From: Thelephora terrestris
Taxonomy: Eukaryota > Basidiomycota > Agaricomycetes > Thelephorales > Thelephoraceae
NCBI GenBank assembly: GCA_015956445.1
Contig: WIUZ02000004.1
Span: 1,612,001-1,676,000, forward strand
Direction of reading: 5' to 3'
Length of the DNA: 64,000 nt
The notes beneath the pieces were generated by a model. It was given only the letters and a program-made list of their open reading frames with translations, had not been told where the DNA came from and searched no databases. A program made the translations under genes and the position numbers. Within the stretch, counting starts at the first letter, position 1. Each line of letters starts with the position of its first letter. This document shows positions 1 through 11,293 of the stretch, piece by piece.

Positions 1-213
1 TGATAGGATCGATGGTGGAAAGCACGCTGGAAATCGATTGGAGTAATGGCCGACAGACCGCCAAACAGTCTCAGAGGCCTCGCCGAATCCTCGAGGCCGC
101 AGGACTCGACCTGGGTCGGGTGGTGATACATGCGCACGAATAAGTACTTGGACGATCAGCGAAACACCTCCATCCAGCCTCCATCCTCCCCGTCACCTTC
201 ATCCTTCACCATC

Positions 214-1221
214 ATGGCCGATGTCCTCAGCCCACCGTCATTCTTCTCGACATACCTCAAGTCTCCAAATCCACAACAGTCGAAGTTATTCGAACTAGCT
301 GCTCTATCCGACAAGCCAGTTCCCTTTCAGCCACATGAGCGCCCTTCAATGGCGTCTGGCATCTTGCGACCGGGCTACACCAAAAACGGAGATGGACCTG
401 ATCTCACCATGAACCAACCCACCCTTCAGCGTAATCGCAGGCATAGAGAGTACTACATCGATGGTGGCGACATAGTTTTCCTCGTGAGTTCCTTCATCGT
501 CTGAGATTTCGAATCGCCTGGTTATTCACTGCCCCACGTGGGAACAGGTCGAGAATGTACTTTTCCGCGTGCATAGGTCAGTAACTCACAAACCCTCGAA
601 GCCTTGACTAAAAGTGTGGCGGACGACAGTTATTTCTTCGAGCGCGAATCTCCTGTATTTCGGGAGCAATTCGCAGGGTTTGGCGCACGGGAGCGGCCTG
701 GAGGTTCGGATGCGGACCCGTGCGCCCTCGATGGCGTGACTGTCGACGACTTTTCGCGTTTCCTCTGGGTATTTTATAACCCGTGAGTCTCTAATTTGTT
801 GCCGCGAACATAAACTTACATGTCGTTCCCCAGGTACTACTCTATCTATGACGCACCAACCGAGGATTGGGCGGCCATCCTCGGTCTCGCTCATCACTGG
901 AAATTCTCTGAGGTCAAGGCCCTTGCCATTCGTGAGATGGAAAAGCAAACCATCCCAGCCCTCACCAAGATCACCATCTATCACCGCTACGAGGTCAACC
1001 GAGATTTACTCTTTCAGTCTTATATGGACCTCTGTTTGAGAGAGGAGCCCCTCACAATCGCCGAAGCACAGGATCTCGGACTGGAGACATGGTTGACGAT
1101 CTCCACCGCACGCGAAGCAATAAGGCGAGGCGATGGAAGTGCATCCCCGACCGCCAACCGTTCCTCTAAAGAAGTGGAGCGCGTCATTGGTCAGGTTTTC
1201 CGCCTTGCCAATCTTGCCTGA
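214..1221 (+). CDS. BTB/POZ domain protein
   Basis: Four exons (214-483, 548-576, 630-782, 834-1221) join into a 279-residue frame. The centre carries the agaric BTB signature: YIDGGDIVFL, then VENVLFRVHS, YFFERESPVF and, after a short acidic insert, WVFYNP/YYSIYD. BTB domains mediate dimerisation and often Cullin-3 binding; agarics carry many such genes of unknown partner. The tail (about residues 150-260) reads as the helical region usual after this BTB type. All three introns have GT-AG ends. I chose ATG 214 because its context (ACCATCATGGCC) is good. An in-frame ATG at 130 would add 28 residues. The gene converges on the minus-strand gene ending at 1480. The substrate cannot be inferred. 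Confidence 0.8.
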
Positions 1222-1479
1222 ACATTCCCCTCCTGCATTAAATTGTTCTCTTCCGTTGCTTGCCTTTTGTTTTCTATTATATGCTGTATTTCTTGTATCA
1301 ACCTTGCTAGTTGCACATATTGGAAGTAATAAATCTTGAGCGTTGAGCGCTGAAGTCTTGACCGTTTGGTATGTCTGGAAGGGTTATGAGGTAGGTGCCA
1401 GGGTGTTTGCATAAGATAAGGGTATAGATAAGCGAGAGCTAGCCTCGAGGCAACTATTCAACGACAAGCCATCTACACG

Positions 1480-2851
1480 TTAAGTCTTAAAGATGTCCTT
1501 CACAAAACGTTTGAAACGAGCCCTTCGACCGAGGCTCGAGGTCTCACTCTCGGGGACAGCGCTCGCGAAGGATGTCTCCTCAGAAGATTCCCGTTTTCGG
1601 AGGAAGGAGTTGAGAGACGCTGTGTATTTCCGCCCATGCAGTTTAGGTGGAGCGGGCAGCATGCCTTGTTCCATCGTGTGGGTAGACCTGCCGTCACTCG
1701 ATGTCCTCCTAGCGACGATAGTCCTCAGCAGTCGAGAGCTACTACTCCCAAGCGTAGGGGTCGCAGGTGGTGGCGGCGTTCCAGGCTGAGAAACCATCTC
1801 ATCCAACTCCAGCGGTATTCCATCCACCACTAGTATGCCCATGAGCCAGAACCGACATTCGCAAAAGAATCAGAGGGTAACTCACGTCTGACGCTTGAAA
1901 ACCGTTTCTCCCTCCCTAACACGCTTCCTCGACTAGAAAGACGGCTGGATGGCGGGGCGGTAAGCGATGTCGACGATGTCGAGGAACTAAACCTCGTTAA
2001 AACGGACGAGAAAGACCGGGTGCTTCTGAGACTGAAGCGATCACTGTTGCTAGAGTGACCTGGTCGAGACCGAGAATCGTTGGCGGTGCTTCCATTGGAG
2101 GTTACTGACTGAACACTGTGTCTCCAACTCTTTCTCTCCGAGGAGAAATCTGAATCCAGATCACCAGCTGTCGGAAGCGGGTCGTTCCAACCCCTTTGTG
2201 TGTGTCCGTATTCGCCTTGGGTGTTCTTCTGTGTCCCAAACCAGAAGCTTCGAGGCCTGGGCACCAGGCGAGCACGTTTCTTCGCCCCCACGGGCTGGGG
2301 AAGGCTGTGCCTCAGAATATCTCTCCTTATATCGCGCTCTCCGTCCACGTTCGTTTCAGTGTGCTTGGCGGAGAGAAAAGTATCATCGCACATCAGCGGC
2401 TCCTGCAGGATCATGAGCCCGACTGAGCGGCTATATCAAGACAACAATCACCTCAGAAGGGCCACCGGTGGTGAGTTTGATATTGAGATGCTTCTCAGCC
2501 AAGAACACAAGTAAGGTTTCTTCGGGAACCTTTCCTCGTAGGGCCAAAAACAGCGGATCGAGTTGCCAAGACAAGGGGAATAGGCTAAACGGCATCGACA
2601 GTGACCTCGGCAACCCTGTTTGTCATCATTTTGTCAAGGTAATTAGTGCCGAATCGCTAGAAAGAGCCATATACTGACGTACTTGTGGACTGTACCATGA
2701 ACACACCGGCAACGCCAGCTTTACCGACGAACATGATTCCTGAGACCGGTACGTGAGAAAGGTGATCAAGCACATGTCCAAGACTATCCACGTCCGGGCG
2801 GTGAGTCTCATTCATTTTGGAATAGATTCTCAGGAGCTGTTCAATTCCCAT
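1480..2851 (-). CDS. Hypothetical Ser-rich protein, 4 exons
   Basis: Exons 2851-2683, 2615-2452, 2402-1886 and 1829-1480 join into an exact frame of about 399 residues. Each junction keeps phase, which is the main reason to believe it. The N-terminal 110 residues are moderately hydrophobic (GIMFVGKAGVAGVFMV, LFLALRGKVPEETLLVFLAE). The rest is low-complexity, rich in Ser, Arg and Thr, and probably disordered, ending in a basic stretch (RRARFKRFVKDIFKT). I recognise no domain. ATG 2851 is the first start compatible with the first exon, but coding sequence may extend upstream. It could also be the 3' part of the neighbouring minus-strand gene, only 205 bp away. Confidence 0.5.
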
Positions 2852-3056
2852 TAAAACAAAGTGGGGCGGGTCAAATGAATGAATCTTACTAAGAGCAACC
2901 CCCTACTGAGGATCCAGGCATCCTCCTGGTTTAGGCGGACCGAAAGACCGGAGGTTTGATCACAAAGTACGTGGCGAGGGGCGACGGCAGCAGAAGTGGT
3001 TGTTCTGACAGAGGTGGCTGCCGATTTCTGTCGGCTTCGGTGCAGAACCTTCCCAA

Positions 3057-4642
3057 CTATAAGAACGCATGTGAGCGCTCCGGACAACAGGATCGTGGTG
3101 GAAACCGACCTCCGTCGCTGCCAACCGCGATAGCTGGCTGACGCTCCAAGAATAACTCTGATAAATCGATTCCGGGAATACCCTGCTTAAAAATGAGTGT
3201 GCAATCTGGGGATAACCGTGGACCATACCTCTCTTATTTGGGAGATGTCCCGATGGTGGACCAGTACAGCTTCAGCTTCAGAGTTCTGCCAACGAAGATG
3301 TTCAGCGGTCCCGTTGATCAACTAGCACCATTAAGGACTTACCTCAAAGACATAGTCAGCGATGACATCAAAAGGGTCCTCGTCCTCCTAAACGAAGAGG
3401 TAAAAATAGGCACGGGGGACAGTGAGGGACGACATACCGAAGAGACGTTGTGAACCACTTCGAAATCTGTACCGTAACTGGTGACCGAGTTGGAACAATC
3501 TGTCGTCGAGTCACAGCTGCTATCCGACCCGATGTCAGAGTCCGAACTCGACTGCACCGTCAGTTCTGGGAGGGTCCCTTGGTGATTTTCTCCTGACCCT
3601 AGATCGTGGGGACCAGCCGCCGCCTTGATGAGCTTGGGGAACATCAGCGCCCGCTTGCGCATCGTATAGTACCGGATAAACACGCATTGGTTGTATTCGT
3701 TGGGTGTGGTATCGATTTGTATGGCATCAACAGAGCCCAAGCCCAATGCGTCAGGAGATGGTGGGGTACTGCAAAGCTGGGGCCCACAGTTGGTGTGAAC
3801 CAGCCCCTGAGTGTGCCATTTTCCCCAAGCAGATGCAGAAGCAGAGGCTAAAAGGGGGACAGAGGTCGTGAATTCGGACGAAAGTCGAGTGCCAGTGTTC
3901 GAGTATGCTATCATCGCGAAGTCCCTCGTCATGTCGACGCCAGTGACAAGTACGGGTTTGATATCGCTGCCATGTCGCGCGTTGCGGGCGAAGGTTACCC
4001 ATGAATCATAATGGCGCTTTGTGTACTCTTCGAAGGCGGTTTCGAGCTCGATGTCTTCCCGATACGTGCGGTACTTAGTCACTAGGGCCGCCCCTTGTTT
4101 CTCATTAAGTTCAAACGAGAAACTGGCGCCGGGTTCCAATAATCTAGAGTGACGGTGAGGAATGTAACGAGGGAATAGTTTGAGAAGTCTTACGGGGTCG
4201 CGCTGACTGAAGCGCTAAGGTTGCCCCCAGTTTCCTTGACCGTGCTTGTACAAAGGCAACCTGAGAACCGTGGTTGGCTGTAGATAATATGTCCAATATC
4301 CAACGGCTCGAAAGTGGGAGGAACGTCGACTCCCAGTTGGCGCGATCCTAATGCGCAGCCGGCGGAGAATAGTAAATGAAAACGACCACGACGAATATAC
4401 CCCACGTCGCCTAAGTTGACGCGCTTGTAGCTGTAGATCGGCGCTGGTTCCCTGAGGTGATTATCGTTCCAGAAAGAAAATAGGTATCACTGTGAACGCA
4501 AATACGCACCATAAAGCATCTCCATGGTCAAGCAGTCCCATCTGCCTAGGGAGCTATCGTTAGAATCTTGAAAAGTACCGCGGTACGTAGGAAGGAAGGC
4601 CCACTGCTTGTATATCTTCCATCCAGCATGCTTGGAGGCCAT
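3057..4642 (-). CDS. Conserved agaricomycete hypothetical protein
   Basis: Exons 4642-4506, 4451-4194, 4143-3438, 3387-3343, 3321-3229 and from 3182 downstream splice in phase. The protein has the agaric-specific layout beginning GDVGYIRRGRFHLLFSAG, then VDVPPTFEPLDIG, a central WVTFAR...KPVLVTGVDMTRDFAM block, an acidic spacer and DPFDVIADYVFE...EAVLVHHRDISQI. Related proteins form large paralogous families in mushrooms, and to my knowledge have no established function. The first intron uses donor GTATTT after ...MLYG. The 3' end is uncertain: plain read-through of the last exon stops at 3057, while another splice would end near 2960. It shares the 4643-5395 interval with the divergent one-exon gene. 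Confidence 0.65.
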
Positions 4643-5395
4643 GGTGTAAACCTCAGGGTGGGAGGGTGAGACGTAAAGCTAGGGAACAGTACTAGGTGTA
4701 TGTGGCTTGTGGCACGGCTCTGGGCTGTCCATCAACGTAACCGCGCTCGTGAGAACGGACGTGAATGACAAGCACCGCCCAAACCTTGACGCCAGGTGTG
4801 TTGCGATGGCACTCGTGACTGCATGACATCTTGTAGGCCTCGGGCCCGTGGTATACCGCGTGTGTTTGTTTCGTTTTGCTTGAGACTTTGTGTGCGAAGC
4901 GGAGGAAACTTCACTTGTGGGTGGAGTTCAGTGGACTGCCGGATGCGGAACCGATCACCCGTGCGGACCAATCAGAGTCAAAGATTTCCCAATTTGAATC
5001 TCCGGGAATGCAGTGCGGACCCTCAGTGCACCACGTCCAATACTTGAAACTTCAGTGTTCACTGGGTACAAGAGCACCGCTTGTTCTACGATGACTTTCT
5101 GAAGGGGTAATCGTATGAGTCGCACAAATCTTCAATTCGTTGCGAGGAGATCCCTCAGCTCAACTTCCGCGTCAGGGAACATGATGATGGCACGATGCCT
5201 TTGTCGAGGTTGCCCCTTTCACTTCGCTTTTTACATGTGCTGCGGTCCATGCAAACCCCTCAGGCTGTCATCGGAGCGCCACACTGCACATTCAGCGAAC
5301 GTCCAACAACCCTATAAAAGCCAGAATTTGGTCGATGAGTTCCCTCACCGAGCCACCTTCAAGTCACTCCCCTTCCGCTGTCTCGTGCGAAGGAT
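4643..5395. promoter_or_regulatory. Divergent promoter region
   Basis: This 750-bp interval lies between two divergent start codons (4642 minus, 5396 plus). A TATA-like element, CTATAAAAGCC, sits near 5310, about 85 bp before ATG 5396, which is a plausible spacing. I see no coding sequence here; the short frames present have no family resemblance. Confidence 0.5.
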
Positions 5396-6415
5396 ATGAC
5401 CCAGCCGGTCACCACCCTCTCTTCTTCCGAGCTCGCCTCCGAGCTTGAAGAGCTTTCTAGCCTGGGGTCGCGAATCGCTCGAACCTCTTATGAGTTGCGA
5501 ACGATGCTCCAGAGCGACCCCTCTGATCACAGCGCAAGTACCTGTGCACTACTCCGTGTTGCGCTTTCGAACGCGCAAGGCTGCCTGTCCCTTTTGCAGT
5601 CCATGGTACAGGCACCCGTCCACTCTCCGTATGTTCACCTTTCTTCAAACTGTTACCTCTGTGGTGACATTCCTTGCAGCTCCTCTCCACCTCACTCTCC
5701 ACCTGTAATTAGCCCATATTACTCCCTCACCCCAGCCCCCGTTCCCACCGACCCGCTCTTTGTCCCTCGCTCGTCACGTCCAGTCATGATCGGTACCCCC
5801 CACCTACCGGACATCTCGCTAGACATCTCATTCCCTTCGCGGCCCACGCCCATTCAATCCACCCCCCTCCTACCCACCAGAACCACCCTCGAGTCCTCCC
5901 AATCAATCCCCGGAGTCCGTTCAGCGAGCGAACACTCCCCATCATCACCCCGGTTGTCGAACCAGTCACCAACCCGCCACGGTATGTCCATCGCTGAGCT
6001 TGTTGACGAAGAAAATTCGTCTCCAGGTACCCGCGGTGGCGTGAATCACTCCTCCTACCTTGTCGCGGCGCGCAGGAACTTGCCTGCGACCCAGAACTAC
6101 CCCCTGTTGACCATAAGCATCGTCGACGCCACTCCTCATTCCACTAGGTCCCCAGGAGGCCCCGATGTGTTGGGGAGCAGGCCTCTGCGATCCCCACCCC
6201 GAAGCCCTTGGATGTCCCCTGCTAACAACTGTCTTCGCACCACCAGCGAAGGTGGAAGGGCCCTTCGTCGTTCTACACGGAGGGGGGTTCCTCCGACGGC
6301 GCCTGAATCCCCCGACCAACGAATGACGAGAAGCAGAACCAAGCGGAAAGCCACAGGGGAATTCGAGGTGGCAAATGGGCCTTCCAAGCGTACAAAGACC
6401 AGTTCACCTCAATGA
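5396..6415 (+). CDS. Hypothetical Ser/Pro-rich protein, single exon
   Basis: An uninterrupted frame of 339 codons is preceded by a TATA-like box about 85 bp upstream. Residues 10-75 look helical (SELASELEELSSLGSRIART, LLRVALSNAQGCLSLLQSM), and the remaining 260 are rich in Ser, Pro, Arg and Thr and probably disordered. The C-terminus carries basic clusters (RSTRRG, RMTRSRTKRKA, GPSKRTK) that could act as nuclear localisation signals. I recognise no domain. Having no intron among intron-rich neighbours is unusual, but single-exon genes of this kind occur in agarics. Role unknown. Confidence 0.6.
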   Translation: MTQPVTTLSSSELASELEELSSLGSRIARTSYELRTMLQSDPSDHSASTCALLRVALSNAQGCLSLLQSMVQAPVHSPYVHLSSNCYLCGDIPCSSSPPHSPPVISPYYSLTPAPVPTDPLFVPRSSRPVMIGTPHLPDISLDISFPSRPTPIQSTPLLPTRTTLESSQSIPGVRSASEHSPSSPRLSNQSPTRHGMSIAELVDEENSSPGTRGGVNHSSYLVAARRNLPATQNYPLLTISIVDATPHSTRSPGGPDVLGSRPLRSPPRSPWMSPANNCLRTTSEGGRALRRSTRRGVPPTAPESPDQRMTRSRTKRKATGEFEVANGPSKRTKTSSPQ

Positions 6416-6542
6416 ACGTGCTTTGGTCGCCCTTCTCTGCAGATTCACTGCCGTTGCGCTGAGTCCATCACCTCCCATTCCTTTACAGCCGTCCCACGAG
6501 ATTTATATACCGTTGAGAAATATCTCTGTTCATAGCGGAATA

Positions 6543-9500
6543 TCATTTCTCGTCTCTTTGCATTTCTAAGTACACCTCCTTGAACCTGAACGACCACCAA
6601 TCTCTTTCTCCTCTTTCCGCCTGCGCGAAATCACTCCTCCTCCGCTGACGACGATTGTGAACCCCTACTTGCATTGAAGGGCTCTTTGGAGGCGGAAGCT
6701 CAGCACCCATCGCCTTTTGGTACTTATCTGCATTGAAGTTTTCCATACCGCCGAAGCCAGAAAGCCCTTGGTGAAGATCGAACCGAAGCGGGAATTCCAG
6801 GGAAAGGGTCGTAGCTCGCCGGCATTTTTCAAAAGAAGAAAGCCAGTTTTTCCGCCTTTCTTGACGGTCTGCACTGCCTTGGTGCTCCGGGTCCACAGAT
6901 ATCTGAACGATCGAGACTGAAGTCGACATAAACATATCCTCGTCGGTGTGAGGCTGTTCCAGTTGAGGGTCGCTGACGGGAATGAGATCGAGCTCGATGA
7001 CGTGCTTTTCGTGCCCTGGGAGAACAATGAAAAGGCTTTTAATGGTGGAGGCGGAGCCCAATATCACCTTGTACCGCCACAGTGTTCTCCGCCACGTTCA
7101 GGATCCGTGCAGTTCCAAACTTTTCCACGAGCTTCCATCGGTCCGTTCCCGATGGCGTAACCAAAACGACGACGTCGGAGAAGACAAGAACCTCTATAGG
7201 CGAGAAAGCCAAATCATAGCCAGATTCAAAGCCACTAGATGCAGTTTTGCTCGGAGAAGCCGAGTCGATAGGATTGTTAGGATCGACATCAGGTGGAGTT
7301 ACAGGAAGCAAGGACCGCCTCTTCCCCGACCGTTTAGAAGTGTCCAGTTCATTACCAGCATCCAGAAAAACAAGGGATTGCCTGTTTCCATTAAGAGACC
7401 TCTGAGAACGAGCCTGAGACCGAGAAACCAGTAGTCGACAAGATCCGCGTATCAAGAGTCGACGTTCCCGCCGAGCCAGAGAGGATGGAGAAGTGAGTCC
7501 TTCAATAATCGAGGCCAATTCTTTGATTAGATTGTACTCTTCCTCTCGGGCTTTGACCCCTTGCATCACACAAAACATGGTTTTCATTGAGGACACGAGA
7601 GAAACGGTCGGCAAACGGTCCACGTGCTGTTTTGGCGTCTTCTGCAACAGCATCTTCAAAACCAAAAGTTCAGCAAAAGGACCGAGGAGAGAAGAAACGC
7701 CAAACCTGCAACATCTCTATGCGCTTCGACGAATGATGGATGGGTTCGAGTAAGAGGTTCTGCAGCGACAGCCCTTCGCAATCCTCTCCGAGCTCTTGAA
7801 TACTCGCAAACTCCCGAAAGTTCGCCCAGTTCCCGTCCGCGTCGTCCCCGCCCTCTCCCTTTAACTGGGTTAATATCCCTTCGAGTCTGATTATGTAGGG
7901 CTGATAGACCTCGAAACGTGGGATGAACTTCTTGAGCACGCCCGCAAATCGTTCCACTACCGCCTGATGGTCAGATCGCACATGCCTCATTTCCGTGTTG
8001 ATTTCGACGTGAAGATTCATGATGTCCTCGAACCAATCAAAAAGCCTTGCTATAGACCAAGGTACACCTGAAATCCACGTTGAAGTATCTTGAGCTCGGA
8101 GTGGCCTGATGAAGAGGCGTAACACGGTTCGAAGTCGCTGAACGAACAAAGCTTCTGTATGACAGATCTCGAATATCACTTCCTGGCGCTGCATTTCGGC
8201 TTCCCCATAGAGACGTGCGAAGGAACTGTAAATGGATGGCGGGACCGTAGACCTCCAGTTCAGGGGCGCATGCAAAGCGGACGACTGAGGATTCGGGAGC
8301 CCTAGGGAACGTCGCTTGTTGTTTCCTTCGTCCTCCTCGGCCAGATCATCGTAAACGGACGGAGCGCTTGAGACCGATGCAATAGAGAAATCCGAACGGA
8401 CCGTCGGCATTGAAGCGCGCCGAGCCTGCGTCGGGGTCTCGTGCGATGTTTGCGAGAAACGTCGTGGCGAACGGGAAGGATCGTTCGACCCTCTGGAAGC
8501 GTCTTCGTCGACCAAGGTCTGAAATAGCCTCTCGGCCCCATTACTCAGAAAGCCCTCGGGGGCCTTCCGCGCATCTGAGTATCTCTTCCAACCCTCCGCC
8601 CGGTCATCAAGGGACCTCCCACTTTCAGCAGGTGCAATATCGGCATGGCCAACCGGATCCTTGAAGACGTACGACAACGAAGGTGGCAATCCGAAAGCTT
8701 CCAATCCGTCACCTGACGTAGGTCGATTGATCCTTGCGTTGGTTGGCAAGAATAACGAAGATCGTGTACGAGGTAGAAGGTTCGCGGGTTCTCGTTTCTT
8801 ACCGCTCTGTATCGGTTCTGCTTGCGAGCGGCGGGAAACCGGAGGAGTGGAGACACTACGCCGTTTTTGCTCTCTCTGTGACTGAGAGGGATAATCGAGA
8901 GGTGTGGGAGCTTGTGCTGGGTAGGTGAGTTCGGAGGAGTTACGGGCGGGCGACCGCCTCGACGACTGAACGCCTGGATTCGGTTTAGATGGGGTGGCAG
9001 GGTCACGGCCATGATGCTGCTCCCTCAGCTCCTGATGTACGTGGTCGCTGTCATGACAGATCCTCGGGGAGTTGTTTTTTAGGCGCCTTTCTTGCCAGGA
9101 ATGTCTCTCCTCCCCAGTGCGTTCCTCCCTGGATGCAGATGACGCAGAAAATCTCCTCTGATCTGTACCAGAGCCCTGTAAGCGTTGATCTGCGCTAGAG
9201 GGGCGCTGCAAGTTGGCCATTTCTTCGCGAAGTGTCGATTCCCGAGATCCTATTGCAAAACCCACGTGCCCGCTATATTCGCTCGACTCCCGGGTAGCTG
9301 CGCCGCTATTGAACTGAGAATTGACTCCTTCGACTATTGCAAGTAACGTCTCACGTCGCTTCCTCTGGAGGGCTGCGTCGCCGACATCAGGAGTGTGATC
9401 ATTGGGGCCATTGAGAGACCCGCGGGGAGCTTCGTAAGTCCGGTCGGGGATGCGGGCCTCTTCCTTCTGCGGTGAAACGGTGAACTTCTGAGGGGACACG

Positions 9501-10540
9501 TTGGCAGGGGCGGGGCTAAGACGATTGCCTAGGTTCCGCGCCTCAGAGAGGACTTCGTCCCAGGGTGCTCTCTCGGCAGTGATGGGTGAAAGAAGCGGTG
9601 TGTTTTCTTGCTCTGCACTGTGATCCAAGGCGTAGTTCTGGGACGTTGGGTAGTGTGAAATATAGTCCATAGTGGCCTGGGAAGGACGAGGGGAGGGCCG
9701 TTGGGAGATTGTTGGCCTCCGTGAGGGTGTTTTCGGCGTTGAATGATATGACGCAGACATATCAGAACCCTGTCCCTGAGGGCTCAAATAGGAAGGGGGT
9801 CTCTCAGAGAGAAGCGATGTGGGCGAAAACGTCGGGGTAAAGTTATCAAAATAGCCCTGTGGTCTCGGGGAAGGAGAAAAGCCCTTCACGGATCGCAAAG
9901 AGTTGTTGGTTGTGGTGAAAGATGGGGTGGTAGGAGTAGTGGGCGTTCTCAGAGAAGATTTCAGTATCGGTCTGGGGGTACTCGGCTGTGATGATGGTTT
10001 GACGGTCGGCAGTTTGCTCGGCAGTCTCGAAGACATTCCTAGTGGGTGCAGAGTGTTGTCGTTTGGATCCGGAGTGGCTAGGGGGGGCACGTGGGGTATC
10101 CCATTCGTCATGCGATCGATGGTCTTGCTCAGCGAGGGTAGAATGTGCGTCTCGAGCAAGGCGAGATCTTCCGGACCGCTACCCCTCCTTCTGTGCCTCG
10201 AGCCCGGAAGAGTGTCGAGAGTGATCCCAGAAGTGACGGAAGACTTTCGCTTGCCTGTAGGCTTCCGTCTTAGAGCAGAATGATACTTTGTTGACTCAAG
10301 TAAAATCCTCTCCGAGTCTGAAGAACTAGAATCTGGCATGAAATGAGTAGGATAACCGGTGTGTGTCGACTGTCGGACGGGCCCTCCCATCTCCGCATAT
10401 CCTGGAGTAGGAATCATTGAGGAGGGCGGTGGGTCCCTTCGATAACCATCAGGACGCGTTGGGTGATGCAATGTCGGAAGTTGGCTGCGATAGTTTGGCG
10501 GATTCGACCGTGACCTGTGCTGAGTGGAACGGTAGGACAT
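6543..10540 (-). CDS. Rho guanine-nucleotide exchange factor (DH-PH)
   Basis: A long first exon (10540-7706) encodes about 720 residues of disordered Ser/Pro/Arg-rich sequence, then a Dbl-homology domain (about residues 735-945). DH landmarks are RQEVIFEICHTEALFVQRLR, VEINTEMRHV, FREFASIQELG, LQNLLLEPIHHSSKRIEM and, in exon 2 (from 7653), MLLQKTPKQH. A PH domain follows (VLVFSDVVVLVTPSG, RWKLVEKFGTARI), and a C-terminal part runs to 6543. Such proteins activate Rho/Cdc42 GTPases in polarity and cell-wall control. I start at ATG 10540 (MSYRST); an in-frame ATG at 10642 is possible. Oddity: the PH frame before about 7075 and the clearly coding frame after it (IKSLFIVLPGHEKHVIELDL) differ by one base, and I find no GT or GC intron that joins them. 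Confidence 0.85.
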
Positions 10541-11293
10541 CGCGACACTCAGAAGAGTGCAGGACCTGGAGATGGGTGAGTGTGAAGAACATTTGCTCCA
10601 ACTTGGAAAGCCTACCAGGAGACCCGTCGTGTTGATGTTCAAGTGACAAGGCTTAGGCTGATCGGAAAGCGATCATCGACTGTCGGCCAAACTCTTCATG
10701 ATTCATCATAGCGATGCCCTCTTGGATCGTGAAGTACATGGACGCTTCTGCATACTGGTCAAACTGAGGACAGATGCGGCTGTGTGTCCGAGTGTCCACA
10801 TGAGCCTCAAGCGCCTCCACCAAACAGCGTGGTTACGTTTTTATCTACAATTCCAATGACCCATGGGTTCGCTTGGAGAATTACTCCTACGACGCTATTG
10901 CTGACACCCTCGACGGTCGAACGAGGTCAACGTACACGAACTCTATCCATCTCCAGTTGAGCCCACGTGTTGGGACACCCCCTGTAGTAAGGGTAAAGCG
11001 CTGGTGGCTGTTCAAACGCTCTTCCATGTCGCTGGGTCATTGATGAATATTAGAATGTGCGAGCTTCATGATTCACTCGTCTGGGTTTTGTTAGCATCAA
11101 TGAAGTGCAGAAAGGCGGTGAATGACCTAAAAGGTCCGACGTAGAATGCCCCTGCTATGATGTGTACCGAACGCTCGCGTGACCGAAAGGGTGCACATCA
11201 CCGGCCTCGTCCAATCACCGTCGACGCAGTGCATACCGATTCTGCCCTTCCAACCCAACTATCAGCCCTCTCCTTTCCCCAGCGTGCACCACC
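10541..11293. promoter_or_regulatory. Divergent intergenic region
   Basis: About 750 bp separate the RhoGEF and zinc-transporter start codons, which point away from each other. I see no supported gene and no clear TATA box, zinc-responsive site or repeat. The short frames near 11157-11363 overlap the transporter leader and look like shadows. Confidence 0.4.

Noticed and set aside
5396-6415. Possibility that the one-exon Ser/Pro-rich gene is a retrogene or element fragment
   Set aside because: No flanking repeats, poly-A tract or related spliced gene seen in the window.
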